In this document: positions 41,133 through 49,422 of the stretch, piece by piece
Position numbering within the stretch: the stretch's first letter is position 1
How the letters are laid out: each line of letters begins with the position of its first letter
Virus record (IMG/VR): IMGVR_UViG_3300008261_000001
Location: 62,001-126,000 of that record
Reading direction: 5' to 3' (one strand)
DNA from: a virus
DNA: 64,000 nucleotides
Program-made: the position numbers and the translations under genes
The notes under the pieces: generated by a model
Told to the model about the DNA's origin: nothing
The model's database searches: none
What the model saw: the letters and a program-made list of their open reading frames with translations, nothing else

Positions 41133-42278
41133 ATGAAGGTCACTATAGAGAACTTTCAGTCTATTGAACACACCGAGTTTGAGGTGAAGGGGCTTACGGT
41201 CATAACAGGTCCAAACAACACGGGTAAATCAGCGTGTGCAAGGGCTGTTATAGGGGCTTTCACCAACACAAGGGGGTCTAGCTTTGTCCGTCAAGGTACA
41301 AAGGGCTGTAGGGTTCAAATCGACTTCAAAGATGGGAAAAGCCTTGTTTGGGAAAAGGGGAAAAACACTAACCGATATGAGGTCGATGGCTTCGAGATCA
41401 ACAAGGTCGGCTCTGGAGTTCCAGACGAGGTCAAACAGCTTGGGGTTGTGGCTGTAGAGGTGGATGGAAAAGAAGTCTATCCACAAATTGCCAAGCAGTT
41501 TGAGCAGATTTTTCTTTTGGATATGCCACCGAGCGTTTTGTCTAGTGCTTTGTCCGATGTGGATAAAATCCAAGTGTTGGAGCAAGCTACTGCGATGGCA
41601 CGAAACGAGGTTAAGAGCATAAACAATAGGATAAAAGTCAAATCGGAGGACTTAGATCTAGAAAGGAAAAAAGTAAAAGCATTTGATGAACTGTACTTGG
41701 CACAACAAGCGAATCTTGTAGTCCAATCCTTACAAAACGAGTTATCCAATTTAGAACAAACAGTAAAGGTTTTAGGGGATATAATGGATAAAAGGTCTCA
41801 GTGTAAAAATATATTAAGTGTGTTGGGTGATGCTGTTCAAGTGTCTTTACCAGACACTAGAGCGGTTTATGATTTCGACAGGATACCAGAGCTTGAGCGG
41901 ATAAAGCGTGAGAGATCCAAGTGCTTACTATTGGATAAGTCTATATCTATTGGTTTGGATTCTTTACCGAGTCTTCCAGAGATTAAGGGCTTTGAGAAGA
42001 TAGAAAACCTAGAGCGTATTGTTGGTGTTCGTAATGGATATATTCAGTTATCGAGAGGTTTATCCAATATCCAAGAAATGAACATGAGTTTCAGTTCTGC
42101 CGAGGTGGAGCAGGTTATCCTATTTTTAGAGTACATGGAAAAGAGGAACGACTTAGCTTCAAAGTTAAAAGTTGCGGACTTGGAGGTAGAGCGTATATCG
42201 GATGAGTTAAGCTCACTGAAGACATCTTTAGGTGCTGTGTGTCCGCTCTGTGAGAAGGCGTGTGGGGATACACATTAA
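41133..42278 (+). CDS. N-terminal half of SbcC/Rad50-type ATPase with zinc hook
   Basis: The 381-residue product begins with the Rad50/SbcC N-lobe: FQSIEHTEFEVKGLTVITG then Walker A GPNNTGKS at 26-33. A Q-loop region and a long coiled coil follow from ~140 to the end. The last residues are CPLCEKACG at 370-378, a CxxC zinc hook lying exactly at the C terminus. No signature motif or Walker B is present. The missing half is the 204-residue protein at 26665-27279. The coiled coil is short for Rad50. It converges on, and overlaps by 4 bases, the gene at 42275. With SbcD it should process DNA ends. Confidence 0.85.
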   Translation: MKVTIENFQSIEHTEFEVKGLTVITGPNNTGKSACARAVIGAFTNTRGSSFVRQGTKGCRVQIDFKDGKSLVWEKGKNTNRYEVDGFEINKVGSGVPDEVKQLGVVAVEVDGKEVYPQIAKQFEQIFLLDMPPSVLSSALSDVDKIQVLEQATAMARNEVKSINNRIKVKSEDLDLERKKVKAFDELYLAQQANLVVQSLQNELSNLEQTVKVLGDIMDKRSQCKNILSVLGDAVQVSLPDTRAVYDFDRIPELERIKRERSKCLLLDKSISIGLDSLPSLPEIKGFEKIENLERIVGVRNGYIQLSRGLSNIQEMNMSFSSAEVEQVILFLEYMEKRNDLASKLKVADLEVERISDELSSLKTSLGAVCPLCEKACGDTH

Positions 42279-42802
42279 ACTTTGAGTGGGTTCCCATCAT
42301 CGTCAAACATACGCTCGATGTCGTAAGAACCGTCTTCGGCTAACTTAACCGACCATAGGTCTTTGGTCGCCTTATGGACTAATACGGCATCGTCGTTAGC
42401 GAACATAGAGTGAGCCATAAGGGAGGGACCACTAAGGATAACAAAGTGGTCGTCTATGGATGCGACCCTCTTAGAAACGACTTGTAAGAACTCTGAGGGG
42501 ATGCGGTCTATCTTCGCACCCCTACCATCGAACTTTACAAATACCTCTCCACCCATAGAGGTGACCTCGCCTGAGGCTGTCCTCACCGCCACAACCGTTC
42601 CCTTAGTGCCACTCATGGGAACTTGTGTGGGGATCACTACGCCATTGTTGGTGTAAACGGCTACCCGAGTTCCCTCTTTGAAGTTAATCCGTTTAGCTTT
42701 CCGACCTGTATCTGTAAGGTCAGAAATCTTGGTGTTCAACACCGCGTCCATGCTAGAGGTCTTGGCGTTCCCATAGAAGGTAATCTCGTCATCGTCCCAC
42801 AT
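42275..42802 (-). CDS. unknown protein with SH3-like segment
   Basis: This 175-residue product contains a probable SH3-like barrel near residues 45-110 (GTRVAVYTNNG, then GTKGTVVAVRTASGEV and GGEVFVKFDGRG). The ending, LWSVKLAEDGSYDIERMFDDDGNPL, looks like a small beta domain with an acidic tail. Related phage proteins act at RNA polymerase or in virions, but I cannot assign it. The start has Shine-Dalgarno AAGGAGAG, set in a 7-bp stem-loop. It follows a terminator-like hairpin, so it is a separate transcription unit downstream of the SSB gene. It converges on the SbcC half. Confidence 0.5.
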   Translation of the reverse strand: MWDDDEITFYGNAKTSSMDAVLNTKISDLTDTGRKAKRINFKEGTRVAVYTNNGVVIPTQVPMSGTKGTVVAVRTASGEVTSMGGEVFVKFDGRGAKIDRIPSEFLQVVSKRVASIDDHFVILSGPSLMAHSMFANDDAVLVHKATKDLWSVKLAEDGSYDIERMFDDDGNPLKV

Positions 42803-42811
42803 GGTATCTCT

Positions 42812-42870
42812 CCTTATGTGTCATTCCATAAGGCTGAGATATAAAGGGTTTATTGAGAGACCCTTAAAGC
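42812..42870 (-). promoter_or_regulatory. leader with two stem-loops, one covering the ribosome-binding site
   Basis: CCTTATG (42812-42818) and CATAAGG (42827-42833) form a perfect 7-bp stem; its arm contains the Shine-Dalgarno AAGGAGAG on the minus strand. Upstream of it, AAGGGT (42845-42850) and ACCCTT (42860-42865) form another. TTTATATC lies between them. The position is 9 bases before the ATG at 42802. Confidence 0.55.
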
Positions 42871-42873
42871 ACA

Positions 42874-42923
42874 AAGCCCCAGCCCCCTTTAGCCTTTGTG
42901 AGGGCGTTAAGGGGCTGGGGCTT
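42874..42923 (-). terminator. strong hairpin terminator after SSB gene
   Basis: AAGCCCCAGCCCC (42874-42886) and GGGGCTGGGGCTT (42911-42923) are a perfect 13-bp inverted repeat around a 24-base loop. On the minus strand it is followed by TTTGTGCTTT. It lies 40 bases after the stop of the SSB-like gene, so it probably ends that transcript. The final T-run is imperfect. Confidence 0.7.
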
Positions 42924-42962
42924 GTTAGCCCTCTAGTGTTGGGGGGAGTCTAGGTGCGGTTT

Positions 42963-43694
42963 TTAGCCGAGGACATCATCGAGGATGTCATCCGCGTCAA
43001 ACGAGCTATTAAAGCTCCCACCGCCCTTGTTGCCCGTGGGTGAACCAACCTGACCGCTGATACGCTCACGGATCTGATCAATCGTGAGGTCTTGGGCGAT
43101 GTCGTTTTGGATATTGCCGTGGATACCACGAGCGTGTTCCACAATCGTCTTGTAGATGTCAGCACCCTTGTCGCAGAGGGTCTTAAAGAGCGACTCCTTG
43201 CAAGGGGCGAAGGACATCTTATGGAACTGAGGGTCGGTCACAGTGATGGAGAGGTCGTGATGAGACAGAGGGAACTCCCCATTAATCGACTCTAACTGCT
43301 TGTACTTATCGAGGCTGAAGACCCAAGTCTTGATCTCGTACTCACCGTTGGCGAAGCGAGCCTTATCCAAGTTGCCGTTGGCATCCACAGGCCAGAACAC
43401 AAGGGTCGTAGCGATAGAGGTCTTAGACCCCTTACCATCATCCGCGTACTTCTGATACTCGGGGCCGTGGTCGAGGAAGTACCCAACCTTCTGATTGTAC
43501 AGACGCTTGCCCCCCTTGAAAGAGGGGTTTGTGGGGTTGCCATTCGCATCCGAGAAGATGGGGGCGTTCTTGTCGAGACCTGGGAGAGCCACGAAGGTCA
43601 CGCGATACTTGCCCTTCTGGGGCTTCCAACGAACCTTGTCGCCAGAGAGGAGGGGGGCTGAACCACCGAGGGAAAAATCTGAGAAGCCTGCCAT
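42963..43694 (-). CDS. probable ssDNA-binding protein
   Basis: The start is set at the ATG at 43694, with AAGGAG 8 bases upstream, rather than at an in-frame start 39 bases further out. The 243-residue product has a beta-rich core (KYRVTFVALPGLDKNAPIF, KTSIATTLVFWPVDANG, YEIKTWVFSLDKYKQLESIN) like phage gp32-type SSBs. It ends with a flexible Gly/Ser region and an acidic tip (DADDILDDVLG), the hallmark of SSB tails that bind partner proteins. It would coat ssDNA for replication and RecA-mediated recombination. A strong terminator follows it. The alternative is another OB-fold or T4-like recombination mediator. Confidence 0.6.
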   Translation of the reverse strand: MAGFSDFSLGGSAPLLSGDKVRWKPQKGKYRVTFVALPGLDKNAPIFSDANGNPTNPSFKGGKRLYNQKVGYFLDHGPEYQKYADDGKGSKTSIATTLVFWPVDANGNLDKARFANGEYEIKTWVFSLDKYKQLESINGEFPLSHHDLSITVTDPQFHKMSFAPCKESLFKTLCDKGADIYKTIVEHARGIHGNIQNDIAQDLTIDQIRERISGQVGSPTGNKGGGSFNSSFDADDILDDVLG

Positions 43695-43713
43695 AGCAGT
43701 CACTCCTTGTATG

Positions 43714-43778
43714 AGGGTTAAGAGCGTTAGCAAGTCATTCGTATGATAGGCTCATCGCTCACCTAACCCTTATAAAAT
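43714..43778 (-). promoter_or_regulatory. TATAA box and long stem-loop before the SSB gene
   Basis: On the minus strand ATTTTATA is followed directly by AGGGTTA (complement of 43764-43770), then GAGCG, which pair with CGCTC and TAACCCT (complements of 43722-43726 and 43714-43720). The Shine-Dalgarno AAGGAG and ATG follow within 25 bases. This gives 12 base pairs in two helices with a small asymmetry. Confidence 0.5.
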
Positions 43779-43828
43779 CTCACCCTCACTCTAAGGGTTT
43801 TTTTAAGTTTTTTCTGCCCCCCCCCAAA

Positions 43829-45043
43829 CTATCCATTATTCTCCTCTTTTACCTTAGCTTCATATTCAGCCTGAGCCTGAGCCGCCTCCGCTTCCCATCG
43901 TGCTCCCTCTTCTTGTCTCTTTCTAGCCTCTGCTTCCCAATCTTGTGCTCTGCTTTGTTGGTTCTTTTTACGCCTCTGCTCTTTCTCATACTCTTTCTGT
44001 AGCCTTTTAGCTTCACGCTCCGCCGCCTCTTGAGCTATTTGACGAGCTAGGGCTTCCTCCCTGGCTTTAGCTTCTTCTTCTTCCTTAAGCCTCTTCTGAT
44101 TATTCTCATGTAGGGCTTTATTTTGCTCATCACTAAGGATTTCTAGTGGGTCGCAGTTCACCTCGTCAGACTGACCATAAGGAACAATAGACTTAATAAA
44201 AATCCCCTCAAGTCGCCACTTATGCTCTTTGATTATCTCATTAACTATCCTTCTCCTTAGTTCCGCACTTTGGCTGTTTCTCTCTCTACCCCTAGCGAAG
44301 TTCTCTAATAAAGGTAGCTTCTTAATAGTTATGGTGTTCTCACTACCCTCTTCTTTTAGCTCAATGTCTTTATCCAAGTACTTCTTTAAGTCTGAGTCGT
44401 TCGTGTGGATGTTGGACTCCAAGATAATCAAAATCGTAAGCCCCCCATGCTCTATGGTTATTTTGTTGTAACTCTCTTGGCTAACACCGAAGTATCCTTT
44501 GGAAGTCCACAATGACTTCACTAAAGCCAGTTGCACACTATCTTCATCTTTGAAGAAACTTCCGATTGCCTTAACCACCGTGTCTTCTGAGATACTCCTA
44601 AGATCCATCCTCCATTGTGTATGCCTATTAAACTCCAAAGGTACGACACCTGCCCTACCAAACCTAAAGCTCTCCTCATAGGTTTTGTAAGCCGCATATT
44701 CAATATCTTCGTTATATATGGCTTTTATGCCGTCCTCAGTAATTATTGCTGGGCTGTTATTAAGGGAAGTCACGAGCTTGTTATAATCTTGCCTTTGCCT
44801 ATTCAACAGCCTGTCTAGATGGTCTGGGTGTACACGCATTGCTCGGCTAATCGCCACGCAAGGGCCACCGCTACCTAAGGGGGGGGTTAGGTCGGCTTGT
44901 CTCTCCAACATCGCCACTCTCTGCATAAGACGCTCTATTTGAGCGGCGAGCTTATCTGTAGAGGCAACCCTAGAAATCTTATTCTGAGCCACAAGGGAAG
45001 CTATCTTCCTTTGTGCTACGCGGACAATCATAAATCTATCCAT
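43829..45043 (-). CDS. virion-like protein with long charged helix
   Basis: The 404-residue protein has a basic N terminus (MDRFMIVRVAQRKIASLVAQ), then RVASTDKLAAQIERLMQRV, a coiled coil whose style matches N-terminal tags on 58374-58796 and 59208-59822. The middle (~120-300) is globular with SPFH/stomatin-like features by general feel (VKSLWTSKGYFGVS, a strand-rich stretch and an RRRIVNEIIKEHKWRLEGIFIKSIVPYG end). The last ~110 residues are a charged helix with repeated E-A-x-R-x-Q-E motifs. I cannot name the family. A virion or membrane-associated scaffold role is possible. Confidence 0.5.
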   Translation of the reverse strand: MDRFMIVRVAQRKIASLVAQNKISRVASTDKLAAQIERLMQRVAMLERQADLTPPLGSGGPCVAISRAMRVHPDHLDRLLNRQRQDYNKLVTSLNNSPAIITEDGIKAIYNEDIEYAAYKTYEESFRFGRAGVVPLEFNRHTQWRMDLRSISEDTVVKAIGSFFKDEDSVQLALVKSLWTSKGYFGVSQESYNKITIEHGGLTILIILESNIHTNDSDLKKYLDKDIELKEEGSENTITIKKLPLLENFARGRERNSQSAELRRRIVNEIIKEHKWRLEGIFIKSIVPYGQSDEVNCDPLEILSDEQNKALHENNQKRLKEEEEAKAREEALARQIAQEAAEREAKRLQKEYEKEQRRKKNQQSRAQDWEAEARKRQEEGARWEAEAAQAQAEYEAKVKEENNG

Positions 45044-45056
45044 TTTCAGCTCCTTC

Positions 45057-45090
45057 TATGAGTTATCCTAAATGTAACCTCATAAAAGGA
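45057..45090 (-). promoter_or_regulatory. stem-loop before ribosome-binding site of the 404-aa gene
   Basis: TATGAGTTA (45057-45065) pairs with TAACCTCATA (45075-45084) with one bulge. On the minus strand CCTTTTATGAGG leads into it, and the Shine-Dalgarno GAAGGAG follows, 7 bases before the ATG at 45043. Confidence 0.45.
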
Positions 45091-45129
45091 TAATACACCC
45101 CCCACCAAAGAGCTAGTATCCACCTCCCA

Positions 45130-46116
45130 CTAGAGGTCGAGCTTATCCACCTGCTCTAAATAAGCCAAAGCACACTCCTTTGCTCCGTTGGAAGCCGACA
45201 CGCTCATGACACGCTCACGGAGGGTTAAACTAGACCAACCTGTGGTAGCAACGCTCTTCATTTTCTCTACTATGGTTTCCATACGCTCTTTTGAGTCTTT
45301 GTCCCTTATGGCTTCCTCTACCTTAAAAGCCTCCGTAGCGGGACGACAAGGCACATCGTGTCGAATAATGGATAAATCTGTCTCAGATACGGAAACCTCT
45401 ACAGCACAAGGTGTACGGTCTAGGTCGTCTAGGTGTAAAGACCCTCGTGTCAAAGACCCTACATTTACGACATGAGAGCCATTGGATAACTTGGTGATTC
45501 CTTGATCCTTATGCCAATGACCGAAGAACCAACAATCCACATCGGTTATGCTATCCAATAAATCATAGCCTACGATGTCCTCGTTCTCGAACATAGAGCC
45601 ACCCTCACCTTTGCGGGCTAAAAGATGGCAAGCTACGAATAAGTAGTCCTCTGGACCTTTTTGGATACTTTTGAGCCTCTCGAAGTCGTAGCTTGTGCCA
45701 TGATACGGCACACCGACTATCCTTAATGAAACCCCTGACTTATCCGTAATGAATACCTCTTGGTTGTCTCCGAACTGCTTGAACACACCAGATGAAAACA
45801 AGACGCTCAGTGGTTGCTCAGGTAAATACTCGATGTTTCCGTATTTCACATCGTGATTGCCGACAAGGGCGTAAACGGGACACGGATAGTTGCTGTGAGC
45901 CTCACACGCTTGACGAACAAGGGCATGGGAGTTTCTTGTGGGCGACTTCACATCAAAAAAGTCACCACCATCCAGCACTAGGTCTGCACCCACCTCTTGA
46001 GCGAGCTTCCCTATCCATTTTAGCTTATCCACCACATCGAGCGTCCAATCGCCTGTACGCCTACGAGGGGTTTTATCGGACAGATGGACATCAGTCCGCC
46101 AGATTAGTTTTATCAT
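45130..46116 (-). CDS. SbcD/Mre11-like nuclease subunit
   Basis: The 328-residue product is a calcineurin-type metallophosphoesterase of the SbcD/Mre11/gp47 group. Motifs are D-x-H at 9-11, GGDFFD at 50-55, GNHD at 86-89, a His at 163 (ACHLLAR) and GHWH at 199-202, in order. These residues bind two metal ions. The partner ATPase SbcC is encoded in two pieces at 26665-27279 and 41133-42278. The complex should trim and cut DNA ends. The protein is shorter than E. coli SbcD (400 residues). Its start is preceded by a stem-loop with a TATAAT box. Confidence 0.88.
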   Translation of the reverse strand: MIKLIWRTDVHLSDKTPRRRTGDWTLDVVDKLKWIGKLAQEVGADLVLDGGDFFDVKSPTRNSHALVRQACEAHSNYPCPVYALVGNHDVKYGNIEYLPEQPLSVLFSSGVFKQFGDNQEVFITDKSGVSLRIVGVPYHGTSYDFERLKSIQKGPEDYLFVACHLLARKGEGGSMFENEDIVGYDLLDSITDVDCWFFGHWHKDQGITKLSNGSHVVNVGSLTRGSLHLDDLDRTPCAVEVSVSETDLSIIRHDVPCRPATEAFKVEEAIRDKDSKERMETIVEKMKSVATTGWSSLTLRERVMSVSASNGAKECALAYLEQVDKLDL

Positions 46117-46120
46117 GGTA

Positions 46121-46142
46121 GCTCTCCTAGAGCCTTATTATA
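46121..46142 (-). promoter_or_regulatory. TATAAT box and ribosome-binding-site stem-loop before SbcD
   Basis: GCTCT (46121-46125) and AGAGC (46129-46133) form a 5-bp stem with loop CCT, containing the minus-strand Shine-Dalgarno AGGAG. A minus-strand TATAAT lies at 46137-46142, just outside. The ATG is at 46116. Confidence 0.5.
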
Positions 46143-46154
46143 ACATAAAACCCA

Positions 46155-46640
46155 TCAAGGTGTAGGCGGTTTCTTGGTGTACTTGTCCGCTATACATGAA
46201 GCACACCAAGCATTGGGCTTTATTTCTACACGCTCGTATCCAAAGCCTTTGGCTATGCTCACTAGACCCTTCGACCACCTATGGGTGTATCCCCTCTCAT
46301 TAGAGTTCACATCTAAATGGATAACTATCGGCATCGAGGGATACGCTTGTTTGAGTGCATTAGCGACTTCTAGGGTTGCCTCAAACTCCGTATATAGCCT
46401 TGTGTACAAATCCATGAACGGCTTCAGCATCGGAAGGCTCTTATGAAAGCACCTCCCATGATGGGCTGTGTTATTGGATAACACACACACAGCCACCACA
46501 ACGAAAGTACCCTCTTTGAAGGGCTGACTGTCTGCACCCACAACCACCTCTATGAGATCTCCGCTCCTAAGGTAAGAACCAACCTCAGTTAAGAAATGTT
46601 CTTCTGTGTACAGATCACTACCGCGTATCCATTTATCCAT
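46155..46640 (-). CDS. YkuK-like RNase H-fold protein
   Basis: The 161-residue product matches the YkuK/DUF458 style of RNase H-like proteins: VVVGADSQPFKEGTFVVVAVC near residues 34-54 gives the first acidic strand, and VIHLDVNSNERGYTHRWSKG near 110-130 gives the second. A C-terminal ADKY segment completes it. The enzymatic role of the family is not established; RNase H-like folds often cut nucleic acids. It lies beside SbcD in the same orientation, 38 bases apart, so a link to DNA processing is plausible. Its ribosome-binding site AAGGGG precedes a small palindrome (GGTCTCAGACC, 46646-46656). Confidence 0.7.
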   Translation of the reverse strand: MDKWIRGSDLYTEEHFLTEVGSYLRSGDLIEVVVGADSQPFKEGTFVVVAVCVLSNNTAHHGRCFHKSLPMLKPFMDLYTRLYTEFEATLEVANALKQAYPSMPIVIHLDVNSNERGYTHRWSKGLVSIAKGFGYERVEIKPNAWCASCIADKYTKKPPTP

Positions 46641-46685
46641 TTTTTGGTCTCAGACCCCTTATGGACTCGGATAAGCCTTAGAGGG

Positions 46686-47045
46686 CTAGTTATTGGGTGT
46701 AATCCTCAGAGTGGGGACCACAGAGTTTGAGGAGTTTTTCTCAACGAGGTCGGTGGGGATAACACCTTGTTGAATCGCCTCAGCGAGCATCTTGCGGTTG
46801 ATAGATACTACCACATCACCAATCAATGTGGGGTCGATACCCTTTTCTAGCAGATCTTTAAGAAACTGTGCCTCATCGTAGCTCGTGCGGTTAACCCCAA
46901 CAAGATGTACCTTGCCCGCAGATGTTGTAATGGAGTCTCCAACCTCAAGATAAGCCCTTAGGGATTTAACCTCTTGATCGAGCATCACACGAAGAGACTC
47001 GATACGGCACAAACGCTCACACACTTGGTTTTTATCCAATGTCAT
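46686..47045 (-). CDS. unknown 119-aa phage protein
   Basis: I chose the ATG at 47045 with AGGAG 7 bases upstream; an in-frame TTG codon just before it gives one extra residue. The first 40 residues form a helix-rich coiled region with two cysteines (QVCERLCRIESLRVMLDQEV). A GDSITTSAGKVHLVGVNR beta hairpin follows, then a helix and another strand (GDVVVSINRKMLAEAIQQG). This layout occurs in small phage proteins of unknown function near recombination genes. Between 47046 and 47240 no gene is seen, only a GGGGTG/CACCCC hairpin (47070-47082) near the start. Confidence 0.5.
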   Translation of the reverse strand: MTLDKNQVCERLCRIESLRVMLDQEVKSLRAYLEVGDSITTSAGKVHLVGVNRTSYDEAQFLKDLLEKGIDPTLIGDVVVSINRKMLAEAIQQGVIPTDLVEKNSSNSVVPTLRITPNN

Positions 47046-47240
47046 CAAAACACTCCTAGAGAGGGTTGAGGGGTGTCACCCCCATATAGATTTTGGTAAG
47101 GACATTTTGAGAGATTGGGTATAAGTCCACGCACATGATGCCTATCACTACACCTAGTCGCATTTATCCAATACGGATACTCGAAGAAGAAGGGTGTCAG
47201 AGGCGATTGGGAGTAGAAATCTGTTTGACTCCGTAGATTT

Positions 47241-47585
47241 TCACCCTTTCTTTACGGGGGAGGAGACGATAGGGTCATGTGCTTTATGTTCTGAGTTATT
47301 TGGGGGGTGTGGATTATTTGTGACCTCTTGTTCGTCTAAGAGTTTGAAGTAAAAGAAGTCTCCGTTATCCAACAAGAAGGCGAAGGCGATCTGTGGGTAG
47401 CGTCTGCATTTAAGGTGTTTAGAGGCTCTTATCTTGGCTTCTTCTAGAGTTTGCACCTCAAGTCCTTTGGGTAAGACATAGGACTTTTTATCCTCAAAGC
47501 CAGCTTGTGTTTTCACTCTCTCTAAGAACAGAGTTTTTAGACCACGACTGCGGTCTGGATTGGTCACGATTATGTACTCGTACAT
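47241..47585 (-). CDS. unknown 114-aa protein
   Basis: This 114-residue protein begins with a strand-rich YEYIIVTNPDRSRGLKTLFL segment, then two helices with a KIRASKHLKCRRY stretch, a QIAFAFLLDNGDFFYFKLL strand pair and a proline/asparagine-rich disordered tail. It resembles small phage proteins with a DUF-type alpha/beta fold but is not assignable. Its ribosome-binding site is CGGAG. It is transcribed divergently from dnaX, with 75 bases between the two starts, which probably hold promoters for both. Confidence 0.45.
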   Translation of the reverse strand: MYEYIIVTNPDRSRGLKTLFLERVKTQAGFEDKKSYVLPKGLEVQTLEEAKIRASKHLKCRRYPQIAFAFLLDNGDFFYFKLLDEQEVTNNPHPPNNSEHKAHDPIVSSPVKKG

Positions 47586-47642
47586 GGGGACTCCGTTTAT
47601 AGATGGGTCGGTTCAATCCTATAGTATAGGGACTCACACACT

Positions 47643-47659
47643 AGTTCATAAGGAGAACT
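47643..47659 (+). promoter_or_regulatory. ribosome-binding-site stem-loop before dnaX
   Basis: AGTTC (47643-47647) pairs with GAACT (47655-47659) around a loop ATAAGGA. The Shine-Dalgarno AAGGAG lies in the loop and right arm, and the ATG is at 47661. Pairing would place the ribosome-binding site in a small hairpin. Confidence 0.5.
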
Positions 47660-47660
47660 G

Positions 47661-48887
47661 ATGTCGTTAGACACAAAATACCGCCCCAAAGCGTACTCGG
47701 ATGTGTTAGGACAGCAAGGGTCGATACAAGCTCTGAAGGGGTTTATTAAGTCAGGTGCGGGTTGGAGGCAGTCTTATCTTTTCGCTGGGCCATATGGGTC
47801 AGGTAAGACCACCCTCGGTCGCATCATGGCTCGTGCTTTATTGTGTATGAGTCCACGCGATGGCGAGCCGTGTGACGAGTGTGCTTCTTGTGTATCTATG
47901 CTTAATGGATCTTCGGATAGCTTTGTGGAGGTGGACGCGGCTACGAACTCTGGTAAGGCAGATGTAAAGAAGCTGTTAGAGGAGATTGGATACTCTAGCT
48001 TCTCTGGTAATCGGAAACTTTATCTTTTTGACGAGGCACATCAGCTTTCCAAAGACGCACTCGATGCACTGCTCAAGCCTATGGAGGAAAACGAAAGGGG
48101 TACATTGGATAAAAGGCTTGTGGTCATTTTCGCCACGACTGAGCCTGAGAAGATGAGGCAGACGGTTTTATCTCGTTGTGCTCCAGCGTTCATTATCCGT
48201 CATGTGAACTCCGAGGAGATTGCGGATAGACTTCAATGGGTGTGTGAGCAAGAGAATATCTCTTGGGAGCGAGAGGCTCTTTTGCTCATTGCTGACTTCA
48301 CTGAGGGACACATAAGGGATGCCCTTAAAGCCATCGAGGGGGTTGCATCGGCTTGTGGGGGGAGCGTCACTTTAAAGGGGGTGAGGACATACCTTCATGT
48401 GGATCGAAACGATACGATATGTAAGATGTTGTTATCCAATGGTGGAGAGAGCCTAGCCCTTGCAGACGAGCTTTTAGAATCTACTCCAGTGGGTACTGCT
48501 TATGATAGGCTCTTATCGGCTAGTATGTACGCGGTGAGTCTTGGGCTTGGAGCAGGTTCACCACCCCCTTATTGGAGCAAAGACGACATACAACGCATTT
48601 GGGACACCTATGGTTTGAGCCTTTTGTCTTTATCGGATAGTTTGGCGAGCAGACCTATACGCCCCACTTCTGCTATGTTTAAGTGTGATTTATTAAAATG
48701 GAAAATCGGAGGTGTGGCACCTACAAGGAGTTTGGGGTCTAGCACTTCCGACTTAGTGATGACGACTCCCTCAGTGGGGATGACGAACCCTTCCGTGAAA
48801 CAAGAGAAAGAAGTATCCAATATAATAAAGGATTTATCGCTATCGGATTTCGCTAGGTTGGTAAAAGGGTTTTTGAATAACCAATAG
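47661..48887 (+). CDS. dnaX: DnaX-like clamp-loader ATPase
   Basis: The 408-residue product is a gamma/tau clamp loader: start SLDTKYRPKAYSDVLGQQ, Walker A GPYGSGKTT at 43-51, zinc cysteines 62, 71, 74 and 77 (CDECASC), Walker B plus DEAH at 124-127, and sensor SRC at 171-173. It opens and loads the sliding clamp (dnaN at 25448-26665) onto primed DNA. It matches the gamma form (E. coli gamma 431 aa, tau 643 aa). The C-terminal ~60 residues are Ser/Thr-rich. No delta-subunit genes were recognised, so the phage may use host proteins or unrecognised partners. The NusG-like gene follows 18 bases later. Confidence 0.92.
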   Translation: MSLDTKYRPKAYSDVLGQQGSIQALKGFIKSGAGWRQSYLFAGPYGSGKTTLGRIMARALLCMSPRDGEPCDECASCVSMLNGSSDSFVEVDAATNSGKADVKKLLEEIGYSSFSGNRKLYLFDEAHQLSKDALDALLKPMEENERGTLDKRLVVIFATTEPEKMRQTVLSRCAPAFIIRHVNSEEIADRLQWVCEQENISWEREALLLIADFTEGHIRDALKAIEGVASACGGSVTLKGVRTYLHVDRNDTICKMLLSNGGESLALADELLESTPVGTAYDRLLSASMYAVSLGLGAGSPPPYWSKDDIQRIWDTYGLSLLSLSDSLASRPIRPTSAMFKCDLLKWKIGGVAPTRSLGSSTSDLVMTTPSVGMTNPSVKQEKEVSNIIKDLSLSDFARLVKGFLNNQ

Positions 48888-48905
48888 CCAACGAGTAGGA
48901 GACCT

Positions 48906-49421
48906 ATGAAAGAACCTGCATGGGTCACATTAGAGATAACACCACGCGGTGAAGAGGAAGCAAGAGCTGGAAGGTTGAGAAGCCTCCTCTCAAATAGAAG
49001 TCCATTTAAAGAGGAGGACATCTATATCCCGATCATTAGGTCGGGGAAAGACCCAGTTTTTTTACTTGAGGGGTACATATTCATAAAGTGGGGGTATCCA
49101 ACAAGCGACTATGTGCATCTGAAACGCACACCGTGGATATCGGGTTTAATGGCGAGGATTGACCCAAGAACGGGTCTTATCAGTAGCGGTGTGCTAAAGG
49201 ATAAAGACCTAAAGGCAATGGTCAAGAGGGCAGATAACATGGGGGGCAAGTTTCAGATAGGGGACTTGGTGGAGATAAAGTCTGGTGAGATGAAGGGGTT
49301 CTCTGCCATTGTGATGGATTGGTGGATGAACGAAGAGGGTTTAAGAAGCTATACGCTCCTTATTGAGTTACGGAGCGTAGAGGTTGTCTTATCCGTCGAT
49401 TGCCTATCTTTGGAGGGGTGA
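48906..49421 (+). CDS. NusG-like transcription factor
   Basis: The 171-residue protein fits the NusG/RfaH layout. The N-terminal region has an EPAWVTLEITPRGEEEARA start and a FLLEGYIFIKWGY stretch (compare the LFPGYVFV strand of NusG). A C-terminal KOW domain reads GDLVEIKSGEMKGFSAIVMDWW, then YTLLIELRSVEVVLSVD. NusG proteins bind RNA polymerase clamp helices and alter elongation or antitermination. Sequence identity to cellular NusG looks low. It is followed directly by a sigma-like gene, giving a transcription module after dnaX. The stop TGA lies inside the ribosome-binding site of the next gene. Confidence 0.7.
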   Translation: MKEPAWVTLEITPRGEEEARAGRLRSLLSNRSPFKEEDIYIPIIRSGKDPVFLLEGYIFIKWGYPTSDYVHLKRTPWISGLMARIDPRTGLISSGVLKDKDLKAMVKRADNMGGKFQIGDLVEIKSGEMKGFSAIVMDWWMNEEGLRSYTLLIELRSVEVVLSVDCLSLEG

Positions 49422-49422
49422 T

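Noticed and set aside
24075-43825. Long G or C runs (24075-24083, 43817-43825) as sequencing errors
   Set aside because: They lie between genes and break no frame, so there is no evidence of error.
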